In this document: piece by piece, positions 1-12,074 of the stretch | How the letters are laid out: the number at the start of each line of letters is the position of its first letter | Numbering within the stretch: position 1 is the first letter of the stretch | Origin: Chlamydomonas sphaeroides | Lineage: Eukaryota; Chlorophyta; Chlorophyceae; Chlamydomonadales; Chlamydomonadaceae | Direction of reading: 5' to 3' | DNA: 64,000 nucleotides | NCBI GenBank assembly: GCA_001662425.1 | Contig: BDDC01000043.1 | Location: 4,130-68,129 of the forward strand | Position numbers and translations under genes: made by a program | The notes under the pieces: model-generated | Database searches by the model: none | What the model was told of the DNA's origin: nothing | The model's input: only the letters and a program-made list of their open reading frames with translations

Positions 1-104
1 AGGGGTGGGGGAAGCAGGCAGGCAAGGCGGCGGGTCAGGAGAGCAAGAGTGCGGCGGAGAGCAGCGGAGTGTGACTTGGGAGCAGCCACCGCCCCAGGCC
101 CCAC

Positions 105-1196
105 CTTCTGCGGCAGCTGGCAGCGTGCCGCCCGCTCGCCAAAGGCCAGCGCCGCGTCTACGGCAGCGCCCCGGTCGGCATCGAGCGCAGCCTCGGCCTC
201 CTCCAGGAGCGCCCCCAGGCCGCTGTCCTTGGGCTTGGGCAGGGCGTCAATGACTGCAGGAAGCCGGAACGAATGGAGCGATGCCAGCGGACGGCGTCAG
301 ACGGCGCGGCATGGCTTGACATGGGCCAATTTGTTTATTACCAAGCAAGGTAAGTTTCTGTAAACGAGCTGGAGTCAAGCGGGCCTACCAGCCAAGCAAG
401 GGCGCCCTTCCATGAATTCCACTCTATCTAATACAACAGTGAAAGGGCACCCGCCCACGCCACGGCATATAGAAGTGGTTTCAGCCGGTGCCCTGCCGGC
501 GCAGGTGTCCGGCCCGTACAACACACCCTTGCCGAGATGCTCGGATGTAACGATGCCGTCCAGCGCCGACAGTTCCTGCTCCGATACCAGCGACAGCGCG
601 AGCTCGGCGTAACGACTCACGCGGGTGTTGTCTGACGACATGGCCAACTCCAGCTCGGTGCCCAGCACGCTGCAACGGGACGGGCGGGACGGCGTTTGGG
701 CGCGCGGTGCTTACGATGAAACTGCTCAGGGGCCCACAGTTACGGGCAGTCGGTTGGGGCTTGCACTCAACGCACGATAACGCGCATCTAGCGTACCCAA
801 ACACTTACTACGTTGACGTGTGGCATGAGGCGTACTTGACCCACTCGCAGATCTTGACGACGCGTGGCACCGTGAGTGCCCTACGCAAAGTTCAGGCCAT
901 CCGTCATTAACGCTCGTCATCATGGCGGTCTATCTTGACAATGAAACGGTGTAACAAGGCGGCGGCTGTGTATGCATGTCTGCACTACCACGGCGGACTC
1001 GTATGCATCGCTTGCGTACTCGCCTGTTGAGCTCTACCAGGACCTTGGCGGGTCGCTGTGGCGCGAGCTTGGCGCGAATGTGGTCGTGCACATCCAGCAC
1101 GTAGGGCCTGTGTGCTAGCGCGTCAATGTCGGCTGCCAGAACAGGTTGCTTGGAGACAGCCTGCTCCATCTTCCTGAGCAGCTTGAGCTGCACCAT
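105..1196 (-). CDS. Unrecognised 5-exon family protein, copy A (partial, last exon off the left edge)
   Basis: I do not recognise this protein family; it is defined here by its three copies in the window (see 10710-12074 and 56845-58731). Minus-strand exons are 1196-1024 (starts MVQLKLLRKMEQ), 880-809 (RALTVPRVVKICEW), 669-527 (contains LSALDGIVTSEHLGK) and 253-105 (IDALPKPKDSGLG). All junction phases agree with the other copies. The fifth, Leu/Ala-rich exon should lie just left of base 1, because the intron sequence at bases 10-62 resembles intron 4 of copy B. No signal peptide or catalytic motif is visible. The protein looks helical and soluble up to the missing C terminus. Exon 1 ends in CAG followed by a GC donor (gcgagt). 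Exon 3 is one codon longer than in B and C. This is the most diverged of the three copies, yet it has no stop or frameshift, so it is probably a working gene. Confidence 0.75.
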
Positions 1197-4100
1197 GCTT
1201 GCTGTTACAAGCGACAGGCGCAAAATAAGGTGGTCGGTTGCTTGACTACTTCGCTCTGTTTCGGCAGCTGTTTATGAGCTTGGAGTGTGATGACCAGAGG
1301 TATTGAGATGCTCTCTTTAATGCGAGGTAATGCGTCAGGGCGCTACTTCTAGGCGAGGCCAGGGCGAGGGGCGTACGCGCGCGTACGGCATCGATTTGCT
1401 CGGCCCACCAATGATACTCCTGGCCGTGTCTCACGCCATGCTATGTTGACATATGATAAGCATATGGCCCATCTGTCGAAAGCAGCTCGGGGTGGCCCTG
1501 CGACTTGGGGGTACACCGGCGGGGGTACGCCGCCGCCCGTCTCGAAAAACGGACCTTCTCGCAAATGGCGACCCGGTGAATAGCAATCGAAAGCTGTCGC
1601 CAATTTCTAGCAATATTAGCGCTTGTGTCCTTGGTTGAGGGGTTCCCGTAGCCGTCGCGTAACTTAGACCTAAGTTGCAATTCCGACGAATAATCGTTTC
1701 GGAGTGTGTGACATTTTGACCGACTTTTCCACACACGCCGTGCAATGCAAATGACAACGCGGCACTCCCAGCTATGCCCACCTCAGAGCACAGGGCGCGA
1801 GACGTGCCTATGGGCTGCAGCGAGCCGTTACACTTCGTAAACAGGGCGCAAGGGCCATGGTTACTGCAAAGCGCGCAAGCGCAACAGGCACAGGGCACCC
1901 ATCCATAGTCATCAGGAAGGGCGCTATTTTCAACCATGCGTGTCTGGCTGTGTGTCGAGTGCTCCGTTTCAGGCCACTTCGTCCGAGGATGGAACGTTCC
2001 GCACTGCTGACCCCTTCCTCGCGCTGACCCTGAGAGAGGTTAGGAGACCCATTCCAAGCACCCCGCCCACCCTTGCCACGCCGCCACGCACGTCGCCCAT
2101 CCAGCGTGCCCCGCCCCCAGGTTTACGCTTGCTCCTCCAACAGCACCTACCACTACTCACACACCCGCTCGAGGACGCCGCAAACGTCACGTACGGCACG
2201 CAGCTCATCTTATCCGGGATAGGAAAGAGTTTGGAAGCACGGCCCAGCCCCAACACCCACAGTTCGTCTTTTATTCACATGCTGCACGTACGAGGTCCCT
2301 AGCTAGCGCTGGCCGCCAAAGCTAGATAGCCTTCGGGTTTGATATGACCGCCAATCGTTTGATGATGGCGTGATGCTTTGAACGAGGCATGCATCGAGGG
2401 TGCAATCCACCTTCCCATACGTTTCGCCACATGCATGTGTCCGGCGGCTGGGGATGGTCCAGGTACAGCAGCCTGCACTGCCCGTCCGTCGCCACAGCAT
2501 GCAGTGACGCGCCGCCAAGCCAGCCGGTCCAGCCAGCAGGCGGCGTCCACCTTGGCCGCCCCTGGGTAGCGCCAGCACCCAAGCAGCTTCTTTCCTGGAG
2601 TCCAGAGTGCATGGCGGCGCAGGCTGAGGCGCCTGCCTTGCCCGTCTGTCACACCAGCGAACCGTAGCCCCGTCTGCCGCCGTAGCCAGCCAGCAAGGCC
2701 GCCCACCCGCCCGCCCGCCCGCCTGCCTGCAAGCCAGCAAGCCAGCATCAGCCACTTATCGCTGCGCTGCGCCTACAGAGCTTGCTTGCATGCCTTTCAG
2801 CAGGGGCCTGTCGGGGCCTCCAAGGGAGGGCCCATTGGTCCGTCAACGCAGAAGCCAACAGGGCCCTCCCAGGGGCCAAGAGCAAGGATGGAGCATGGAG
2901 GCCTTGCTTGCAGGGTCCTGGCCAAAGGGGTATCCCGCACCGCAATGCTCACGTCACGCCCACAGGTGTGCCCACGGCCGGCCCCGGGTTCAAGCGGTTG
3001 TTCCGGTACACGGTGACGGCCCGGGAAGCAAGCGTGCTTACGGTCCAGTTGAGGCCTGCCTAGGTGTCACATGCCCATGCGTCCAAACATAGCGCGAGTT
3101 CGCAAAGGCAGCACGGTGCCCGGTGCTCCCGCCGTGCAGCAAGACCACCGGCCCCGGGGTATCATGGTCACACAACCGAACGTTGTCGGCCTGAGTGGCG
3201 TCGTTCGCAGGTAGCCATTGCGCTCATTGCTTCGTCTATTTGCTGCCTGCTTCGCCTCTCATGCCTCGGTGTATATCCGGGCGGGAGTTAACCTCTTTCT
3301 CTCTTTTGCAGTTCTTTGCGTAGACATTCGGCCCGCATCCACGGGTGCCATGGACCCAGCGTGGAGGCGAGCTATGTGGGGCCGCACGCGCGCCGCGGTG
3401 GTGCATCTGGCCGCCTTCAGAACCTTCCCCTAGACACGCTAGACGAGGCGGCTGACGACGAGGCCTGGCCGGTGCCGGGCCGCTCGTCTGGGCCTTCGTT
3501 ATCACGGGTCAACCCTGTTCCTTACGTACGTCAATGCTCGCGCCCATGGACCCCAAGCCTAGGAGCACACACGAGCGACGACCGGCCCACTGCATGCCGG
3601 CGCGGTCACCGCCGGGCGCGGCTTCGGCCCAAAGCCTGAGCATCATTACGGCCCGATGGAGGCTCCGAGGTCCCACGCCATCGCATACGGACAGGAGGCG
3701 GGCTGTTTCGGGATGGCTGCTGTCATGTCCAAAGCCCAGGGTGACGTTGGCTAGGGGGAGGACGAGTTGGGCAGAAGTTCGGACTATATATCTGGTAGCG
3801 GCGGACATGCATGGAGCGGGAGGGGCAGCGGTGCCGGAGCGCCGGCAGGGGCGGGGGCGGGCGGGCAGGGCGTTCTAATTGGATCCATCACCAAGGACAG
3901 GCTTTTAACAAAAGATAACACACCAAGAACGAAGTCCAGCAAGTGTACCTACTTTACTTACACCGGCCAAGTACCATACCGGCATCCCGGGGGCCCGTCA
4001 CACGCTCTGTTATCTATTCGAGCGGCTGTTCGATGTCGGTTGCAGGCATGAACGGCGGCGCAGCTAGGCCTGACGGAGGGGCGGCAGCCGCGCGGGGCGG

Positions 4101-5794
4101 CTGCGGTGCTGACTGGCTGGCAGTTGATGGCCGTGTTTGTTATGGCGGTAAGCGGCAGCGATAGCGATGGGAGGGCACACACGACCGCGCCGGGCCGCTC
4201 GATGTCGCGCTAATTTCGTTCACCACTGCAGCAGCAGCACTGGAGCCGCTGGGTGCCGCCGAGGGCCGCCGAGGTGCAGATTACGCGTACCGTTGCGCGC
4301 ATCAATCCCCTGCTGCCCCTGCTGTCCGGCCCGGGAGTGGGAGCGGCGGCGGCGCTGCCAGCAGAGGGTCCGCCCCGGCCCCCGCTGTCAGAGCTGGGGC
4401 GGCCGTGACCGCCGCGGCCGCGACCGCCGCCACCGTCTGGCACCGGCTCTGCGCCGCCGACCCTGTCGCCGCCTCCGCCCTGCGCGCGGCGCGGCGGGCG
4501 CCTCAGGGCAGGCGGCCTTCTACTGTGCTCGCCTGTTGGCCGGCAGACTACGACTTCAGGTACCATCCTAGGGGGCTCCGCCCCCCTAGCCGCTGCGCGG
4601 CGGGGGCTACGCCCAAAAATTGAATATTGACGGGCGATGGGGACGCCACCCAACGGCCGGTGAGGTCAATGCGCTGAGGGCTGCCGCTGGCGGTCAGCGG
4701 GTGCGGCCGTGAGACGAGCAGGAGTCTGTTAGCCGAGGAGGCAAGCAGTTGCCACGTGGCGTTGCGGGTTATGACATGGCTAGTGTGTTTCTCCGGTAGC
4801 TGTGTGGGTGTCGTCGTGCGTGCCGGCACAAGGCAGACCACTGGCCGCCGCACATGTTTGGGGCTTGGGAGCGGAATTGCCGGCAGGTGTGTACGGCAGG
4901 CGTGGAGGCAGGCGTGGCCTGGGTTGTCGCCAATCAACAGCAGTGGGTGCAAACTTCAGGCGCATGCGGCGCAGCCAGTGGTAAGGAGCCGCGCGCGTCG
5001 AGGTGCCATGTGAATCGGGAGCGTGACCGCGCCGCTCGCGGCCGACGTGTGTGCAAGGAGTCGCATATGTAGTGTCGGGTCTGCGTTCGCGTGTGTTGCG
5101 CTGGTCGGTGCCCGGATCTGTGCGGCTGATGCCTGGCAGGCGCGGGTTAATTGTTGTCGTACCGCGCGTACGTACGAGCTTCTCTTGCGCCGGCAACACC
5201 CGAGGGGCCCGCTGCGGGTCAGCAACAGGCAACCTGGAAGCCGCTTCATATAGCGTTGTCGAAGCCACCAGGGACTGGGGCGCGCCCTCGGCCCTGCGCG
5301 GGGCTTCTTCACAAGCTCCACACGACCGCCGCGCGCTGGGCTCGGTCAACTGAGCTCAAGTCGGTCGCACACCAAACTTTGGCACTTTGTTCATTCAGAA
5401 TTAAAAACTGAAGCTCACAGACCCCTGTGGGGGCGGTCAGCCATTGGCAATGGCGGGGACCTGCGGGGCCTGACGGCCCATCGTAGGGCACGGGCACGCA
5501 CGCTGCTTGTGCACAACAACGCTGGCCGCTCTGTGGCACCAGTATTCCTGCCTGGAAACTCCACGACAAATCAGGCGCCATCGGCGACCTTGTTGGGGGT
5601 GGGCCTCGGGGTGGGGTGGCGGCCGGGGGCTTGGAGGAGGGGCCTGCGTGGCACAACCGGCGCGACATATGCGCGGACATGTTGCGCTCGGGTCACTATG
5701 CAGCTAGACGCTGTTTCAGAAGGGTTGCCTCCGTGTACTCATACATCTGTGCACCAGCCTGCCACATCGTGCTTTGACCCGACTTCCGACAAAG
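1197..5794. other. Intergenic stretch, no firm gene
   Basis: This 4.6-kb interval lies between the start of copy A and the start of SDH2. Many open frames exist on both strands, as expected at this GC content, but none shows a family I recognise or a convincing chain of exons. Two spots deserve notice. A pyrimidine-rich CAG acceptor-like site ends near 3310 and is followed by an open frame. A short coding-like stretch at about 4228-4400 is entered as a separate finding. A strong small hairpin lies at 4568-4589. GCCC/GCCT-type tetranucleotide runs lie at about 2700-2745. The promoters of copy A and SDH2 should be at the two ends. Confidence 0.5.
4568..4589. repeat. Small GC palindrome (hairpin)
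   Basis: CTAGGGGG (4568-4575) and CCCCCTAG (4582-4589) are perfect inverted repeats around a 6-base loop. A second GC-rich fold and the sequence ctacgcccaaaaattg follow. Its look recalls the short palindromic repeats of volvocine organelle genomes, but that is a resemblance from memory, not a match. Confidence 0.6.
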
Positions 5795-7549
5795 ATGCTG
5801 CCGGCGTTCCTAGGCGCCCTGCGCCGCAGCGCCGGCCCGCAGCTGCAGCCCGGCTTGTTCACGGCACTGATTAGCACCACTAGCGAGAGCCTGAACGCAG
5901 CTGCCGCCACGACAGCGGCCAAGCCATCGAAGCCGGTTCTGGCCAAGCCACCTCTGTACAAGGAGTTTCAAATCTATCGCTGGAATCCCGACAGCGACGA
6001 GAAGCCCAAGTATGCGTCTTACCAGGTCGACATCAACAACTGCGGGCCGATGATGCTGGACGTGCTGCTTAAAGTCAAGGACGAGCAGGACCAGACGCTG
6101 TCGCTGCGCCGATCGTGCCGGTAAGGAGGTTGCGCAACGAGGAGTCGTGGTGGACCCCAAAGCCCCCACCTCCCGGAAGGCCATCACGCCACGTCCCCTC
6201 TATCCCCCAGTGAGGGCATCTGCGGCTCCTGCGCCATGAACATCGATGGCACGAACACGCTGGCCTGCCTGTGCAAGGTCAACCGCGACCCAGGGCACGT
6301 CGGCAAGGTGGCGCCCCTGCCGCACATGTTCGTGGTCAAGGACCTGGTCGTGGACATGGCCAACTTCTATGCCCAGTACAAGTCCATCAAGCCCTACCTG
6401 CAGAAGAAGGAGGTGGCCAAGTGGGTAGCAGCCTGCGGAGCGCCCCACTGGCCGCAGCAAGCCGGCGCACGCTGGCGCCCATCCACCCCTCCCCTCCAGT
6501 TATGCTGCCGAGCGCTAACAGGCCGCACTGCATCAGCCCTTCACGAACGCATGCCATGCTGATGCACCCGCCTCCCGCTCCTATCTCCCGCCGCCCGCCC
6601 AGGGGCACGGAGTACTACCAGTCCAAGGACAGCCGTGCCAAGCTGGACGGGCTGTACGAGTGCATTCTGTGCGCCTGCTGCTCCACCTCGTGCCCCTCCT
6701 ACTGGTGGAACTCCGACAAGTACCTGGGCCCGGCTGTGCTGCTGGCGGCCTACAGGTGCGCTCGGCCTCTAGCGGTGGCGAGGGACAGTGGATGAGGGAC
6801 AGGCGGCCGCGGGGACGGCGTGGGCCGCGCAGCCAGCGGCCTCAAGTGCGCGGTTGCACTAGTCGCGGTTGCATCTGCGTTCCCACGTCGCGTCCGGCTG
6901 CGCGTGCTGCCGTGCCCGCGCGCCCTCCAGGTGGATCATCGACAGCCGCGACGACATGACGGCCGAGCGCATGGCGTCGCTGGACGACGCCTTCAAGCTG
7001 TACCGCTGCAAGACCATCATGAACTGCGCCACCGTGTGCCCCAAGGTGCGACAAGGACAATAGCTGCGCGGTCAGCAGTGCAGTCATAGCACTCGCTAAC
7101 CACAGCGGTGGGGCCAGGCGAAGCCGTACACAAGGCAGGAAGTCACGCGGCGGTGCTGCGCCGGCGCTCATGATTTGCCATGCTGCCCAAATCGCCGTGC
7201 TGGTGGATCACCACTGCCACACGTATGATGACTAACTGGCCACGCTAGTTGGGGCCGGGCCAGAGCAGCATCGCGCGCGTTGCGGATGTGGACTGCGATG
7301 CAGATTCTGACATCCTGGAGCACGCGTGGTGGTGTGCTGCGCAGCCGCGCTAGGTCTCCGCCAGTGCACGAGAAGACACCGTCGGGCGGAAGTCACCGCG
7401 CTCGCCCATCCAGGGCCGTGTCCTAGCTCAAGCTGTGCTGCCGCCGTAACCCTGCCCATTCTGCCCACCACCCTGCCCCCCAGGGCCTCAACCCCGGCAA
7501 AGCCATTGCCAAAATCAAGCAGAGCGTGGCGCAGGGCCGGCCTGTGTAA
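5795..7549 (+). CDS. SDH2: Succinate dehydrogenase iron-sulfur subunit, mitochondrial (complex II)
   Basis: SDH2 carries electrons from the flavoprotein subunit to ubiquinone in complex II of the inner mitochondrial membrane. Five exons (5795-6120, 6211-6420, 6603-6755, 6931-7045, 7484-7549) join in phase to give 289 residues, a normal length for the family. The N terminus (MLPAFLGALRRS...) is Arg/Ala-rich without acidic residues, as in a mitochondrial presequence. The 2Fe-2S ligands lie in SCREGICGSC with a later Cys in NTLAC. The 4Fe-4S and 3Fe-4S ligands lie in CILCACCSTSCP and CKTIMNCATVCP. The protein ends GLNPGKAIAKIKQ... and stops at 7547-7549. All four introns are GT-AG. The start chosen is the first ATG in frame. 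A TGTAA overlaps the stop codon and no other was seen soon after, so the true 3' end is unclear. Confidence 0.97.
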
Positions 7550-10500
7550 AGCAGCATGCCGCTTCCGGACCGAGCCGGGCAGCAGGGCCCGCACTGCGGC
7601 GGCACGCCGCGGGCCTAGCCAGCGCCGCCGTGGGCGGGAGCTCAGCGCCAGCACGAGGCACCTACCCCAGGCCGGGGTGGCCAGCGGTGCCCGTGGTGTG
7701 GCGTTGCGCTCCATGGCGGGGGCTGCTCGGGGGCATTGCGTGCAGCCGCCAGGCTCTCCTGACGGTTCGGGACGAATGCAGCTGGCCGCGCTGGTGGTTG
7801 CATGGCTTATTCACAACGGCTTGGACTTCTTGGGTGGGGAGCTTGGAGGTCGGATTAGAGCGTGGCGCGCGTGACACGGCTCCCCGGCGCGTTCTTTATA
7901 CTCCGCGTTTGCAACTGGCTGGGGAAAGGCGTGTGCTACTCAGCCCGTTGTGCGCGTGACCCTGAGTAGCGGTGCTTGAGCGAGAGCCCCATTCTTTAAA
8001 GCGCCACATGGCGTTGGTCTGGGGCAGCGCCGAGGCGCCTGTGTATGAGCGTCCCGCGTGAGTACCGTAGGCTTCGTTAGCAGAGTGCATGGCGCGTCTG
8101 GGCCTGGTGTGGTGCGGGTGATGGGGCCACCGACTGGTCGCGTGGTGGCTGCTGTGGGCTATGCTGCTGCCCGCCTGGCGGCTACAGTCACCGGCAGGCG
8201 CATGCCACGGAGGCGTTGCGGCTGGCGCCGCGGGCAACATTCGTGGATGAGTGTCGGGGCATGTGGTGCGGGTCGTCGTCAAGCCCAGGAATCCGCTGCG
8301 GGGCGACCTTCGGGTAGTGTGGTTGTCGGCTAAGGGTTGGTGTTGATAAGAGCGCAGATATGCCCAACACGGCACCCTCATCCGGTTCGCTCCCCCCGTC
8401 TGTACAATTTATCCTTGATCAATTGTAGGCCGCGTGCAGCGCATGGGCGCCTTTGGCCCACTGCTTGCGCTGATGACACGCTGTGAGGCCGTGATCCGCA
8501 GCCCGCCGTCGGTGCGTTAACACAAGGGGCCCGGTCTTTCATAAACAACCAGCTAGCAGTAGTCATACGTGCCATTCAGCCTGAGGTAGGTACACCCTAG
8601 CTGCTGCACGGTCGCTGCCCACGAGGACGGAGTTGGGTTACGCCCCAGCGACGCTCTTGTGGCGATGCCCGAACACGCACCAGGACAGCAGCCCCTCGTA
8701 CCAGCCTCCAGCGCGCCCAAGACTTGGCGCACACGGCCGCAGCGCCGCGGCGTGCCGCGCGGAAGCGCTGCGCCGTTTCGGCGGCCCCGGCCCCTGAGGC
8801 CACCACCGCAAGCGCCCCGGTGCTGTCGCCCGCCAGCAGTTGCTTGGTGCAGCCGCGCCGGGGTTGGCGCAGCCCGGCAGGCAGCGCCGCCCCAGCCCCG
8901 GCCTCCGTCCCGGGCTCTGCAATTCTAGCCCCTGGCCCACCACGGGGGCGCCTGGCCCTTGCCGCCGTTGCGCTGGGCACCATCGAGAGCCCCTAGGCGC
9001 CGCCCCTGCCCATGCCTTTGAGGACCTGCGCAGCCGCGGCTACCGAGCTCCAGCAGCCGCCTTGCGGCACAGCCCCAGCATCCGCCACCACGGCGCCCGC
9101 CGCGGCAGCTCCACACGGCGTGCTATGCGCCCCTTCCCGGCACGGCTAGGCTGGAGGCCAGACCCTGTTGGTCCCCTGCGAGGGCAAGCCGCACGGCAGC
9201 CTGACCAGTGGCAACCTGCTGCGGTAGGGGGATGGGGCTGTCGCTGCCCACCCCGCCCACGTCGCCATCCTGCGTGTCTCAGCGACGCCGCTGCATGAAA
9301 GTCAAGTTGCCGCGCCGCCCCTTGCCAGCTTCCCGAAGGCTAAGATCTGGTTGCCGCAGCGGCCAGCGGCTTTCAACGGGCGCTAGCTTGTGGGCCCCCG
9401 GACGTGCGCCGCGCGCGGCACGCACCCGGCGCCGTGCGCGCAATAGCGCAGCCACGACACGCAGGAAGGGCTGCGGACCCGTGCCCCAGGGAAGGCTGGT
9501 GTCCTGGTGTAGCTGCGCCAGCAGCTGCCACACACTTGTCTGCTGTGGGCGCGGGAGCGGACCCGCGTGGTCGAAACCCAATTAGACGAGCGATCGGCGT
9601 GCTGTACACGGCGTGCACACAGCCGGCGCAACAAAAGCACACTACCACAACCATCATCCACGTGACGCCGCCTGCCAGAGCCGCGCCGTGCGAGCCATGC
9701 TAGCCATCGGCCGCCCCCAGACCCCTCCCAGAGGCAGCTCTGGCGGGGGCCGTCGCACGGGCGAGCGCGCGGCGGCCGCTGTCTTGCACGCACCGCTGCC
9801 CCCGCGCCGCGAGTACAGGCGGGAGCGAGGGGCCCTCAAAACGCCCGCCACACGCAGCAACCCTCGCTCTGCCCTCGCTCTCGCGCCCACGCACACAGCA
9901 CGCAAGCAGCGGCCCGGTACCTGCGCGGCCCGTTATGTGTACGGCATGGCACGGTGCCTGCGCAGGCGCCCAACATGGCTACCGCGTTGGCTCCGACGGT
10001 CTGTGTGCGAAGCCCGGCAAGGCCCAAACCGCATGCTTACAGACACGGATTCCGCACTGACGCGCTACGTGTACAAACGGCACACGCATGAGGTTGCTAC
10101 TTCAACTTTTCAAGCAACACATGGAGCACACAGGTCGCACTGACCGCACGGCCTCCTCTTCCTGTTGCTCTTCGATTCTGTATGTACACTGGTAACCGCA
10201 TCCGGGGCCATCTGGTGGGCAACCGCGCGACCCGCCACGCAAAAGCAAATGACCAACGCCAAAAACGTTGACACCTAACTAGGAAACAGGCCGACCATAC
10301 GAGTGCATGGCATGCCGTGTGCGGCGTGCCATGCGTCGCTGTAGAACGCCAAGCCATTGGGGCGGCATGCCCTGGACTGCAGGGATGCGCCCCAGGGACC
10401 TTGGCAACAAACTTTCACGAAACTACCACAAGCAAGAAGTCTTGGTAAGCAGCTTGGAACACCTTGGAACCTCCGTACGTCTGACGTCGTGCCCCGATCA

Positions 10501-10709
10501 ATCAACCTGCTCAACCTAGGAGCACTGCGCCCCCTGCCGTCCATTTCTCCTGTGCCGTCCCTCGATAGATCCTGTACAGTCCTATGCAAAAACCCAAAAA
10601 CTTAACGGGCGGCGGTGCTGCAAGTACGTCATACGGATGATGGTATCAATGCAGGCATGATGTTTATGTATGTAAGCAAGCTGGGTGACACCTTTACTTG
10701 GGCGCTGCG
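7550..10709. other. Intergenic stretch downstream of SDH2, no firm gene
   Basis: This interval holds the 3' end of SDH2 (plus) and of copy B (minus), which converge. Open frames at 8597-8983 (minus), 8840-9298 (plus) and 9279-9581 (minus) have biased GC composition. I found neither conserved motifs nor splice chains that would make them genes. A TTACA (TGTAA on the minus strand) at 10037-10041 could serve copy B, but at about 670 bases it is distant. Confidence 0.5.
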
Positions 10710-12074
10710 TCAGGCGGCGCCGCGGGGCAGCAACGCCAGTGCAGCCAGGCGCGACGCCAGCGCCAGCAGCGGCAGCGGCACGGCCTCCAGCAGCGCCAGT
10801 GCGGCCGGCAGCAGGTGCGGCGAGGGCAGCAGCTTGCGCGGGTCCAGGCCGCTGGCGGGCAGGCCCAGCGCCAGCACCAGCAGCAGCACCTGCGGGCGCG
10901 GAAGCCGGCAAGCAAGGCGGCGGGTCCGGAGCGTGAGAGCGCGGCAGAGAAAGACTTGGGAATCTATCTCTAGCCTGTTCGCTACACACCATTGACGATC
11001 CCCGTTCGCTGCTGCCACCCCCCTAGGGGCTAGGGCTCACCTTCTGCGGCAGCTGGCAGCGTGTCGCCCGCTCGCCAAAGGCCAGCGCCGCGTCAAGGGT
11101 AGTGCCCGGATTTTCCTCGAGCACGGCCTCGGCCTCCTCCAGGAGCGTCCCCAGGCCGCTGTCCTTGGGCTTGGGCAGGGCGTCGATGGCTGCAGGAGGG
11201 TGGGGCGGGTTCATTCGACAGGGCTCGACAGCCGCCGATCCGGGCAACCATAAAGAAGAAGTGTCCCGCGGCCTCCCGCGGAACCTCCCGCGGAACCCTC
11301 GTAGGCAGTGCAGCCCAGGGGAGGCCGGCGTCTCCCCTGGTGCAGCCAGCGCAGGCCGGCGCAGGCGGCAGGTCCGTGCGACTTACCCTTGCCCAGGCTC
11401 TCGGACGTCACGATGCCGTCCAGCGCCGACAGCTCCTGCTCCGACAGCAGCGATGCCATGAGCTGCGCGGAGCGGCGCACGCGGTTATCGTCCGACATGG
11501 CCATCTCCATGTCGGTCACCAGCACGCTGCAAAGCGACAAAGCGGGCATCATGGATCAGGAAGATCATGCTCAGCGAATGAGGCTCAAGGCGCGATAAAG
11601 ACTAGCTAAGACGTCCGCAGACAAGGCTAACCGGCAGGGCGTGGGAGCCTGTGGGAGGGAGCGGGCGGGGAGGCGCTGGCCACACAAGGCCAACCGTCGC
11701 TTCGACAGTTGTTGTCGGACGACAACTTACTAGGTCGACGTGTGGCATGACACGTAGTTCAGCCAGTCGCATGTCTTGTTGATTCGCGGCTCTGTAAGGG
11801 CCCTGCACACAATGTATGCCTCGTACGTCACTTCCGCCCAAAAATGCGCCGCTCTGACGGCTGCGGTGCGATGCGGTCGTCGGCATGCAAGCAGCATCCA
11901 CCTGTCCAACTCGATGAGCACGCTGGCCGGTCGCTGCGGCGACAGTTTTGCGCGGAGGTGTTCATGGATGTCCAGCACCCACGGCCTGTGCGTGATTGAA
12001 GCGATGTCGCTTGCCAGGCTGGGCCGCCGAGTGACAGCCTGCTGCAGCCTTGAAGGCAGCTGGAGCTGCGCCAT
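10710..12074 (-). CDS. Unrecognised 5-exon family protein, copy B (complete)
   Basis: This is the only copy fully visible. Minus-strand exons are 12074-11902, 11802-11731, 11526-11387, 11189-11041 and 10889-10710. They join in phase to 237 residues. Exon 1 starts MAQLQLPSRLQQAV and carries HRPWVLDIHEHL. Exon 2 ends CDWLNYVSCHTST. Exon 3 holds LLSEQELSALDGIVTSE. Exon 4 holds ALPKPKDSGLG followed by an acidic helix. Exon 5 (60 codons with stop) is a Leu/Ala/Pro-rich hydrophobic tail that could be membrane-associated or simply amphipathic. There is no signal peptide, and no zinc or nucleotide site that I can see. Intron 1 uses a GT donor here, while copies A and C have GC at the same point. Introns 2, 3 and 4 are visibly similar in sequence to those of the other copies, which points to recent duplication. 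Function unknown. Confidence 0.82.

Noticed and set aside
8597..9581. Overlapping open frames on both strands
   Set aside because: No conserved motif, no phased exons and no consistent strand; composition alone explains them.
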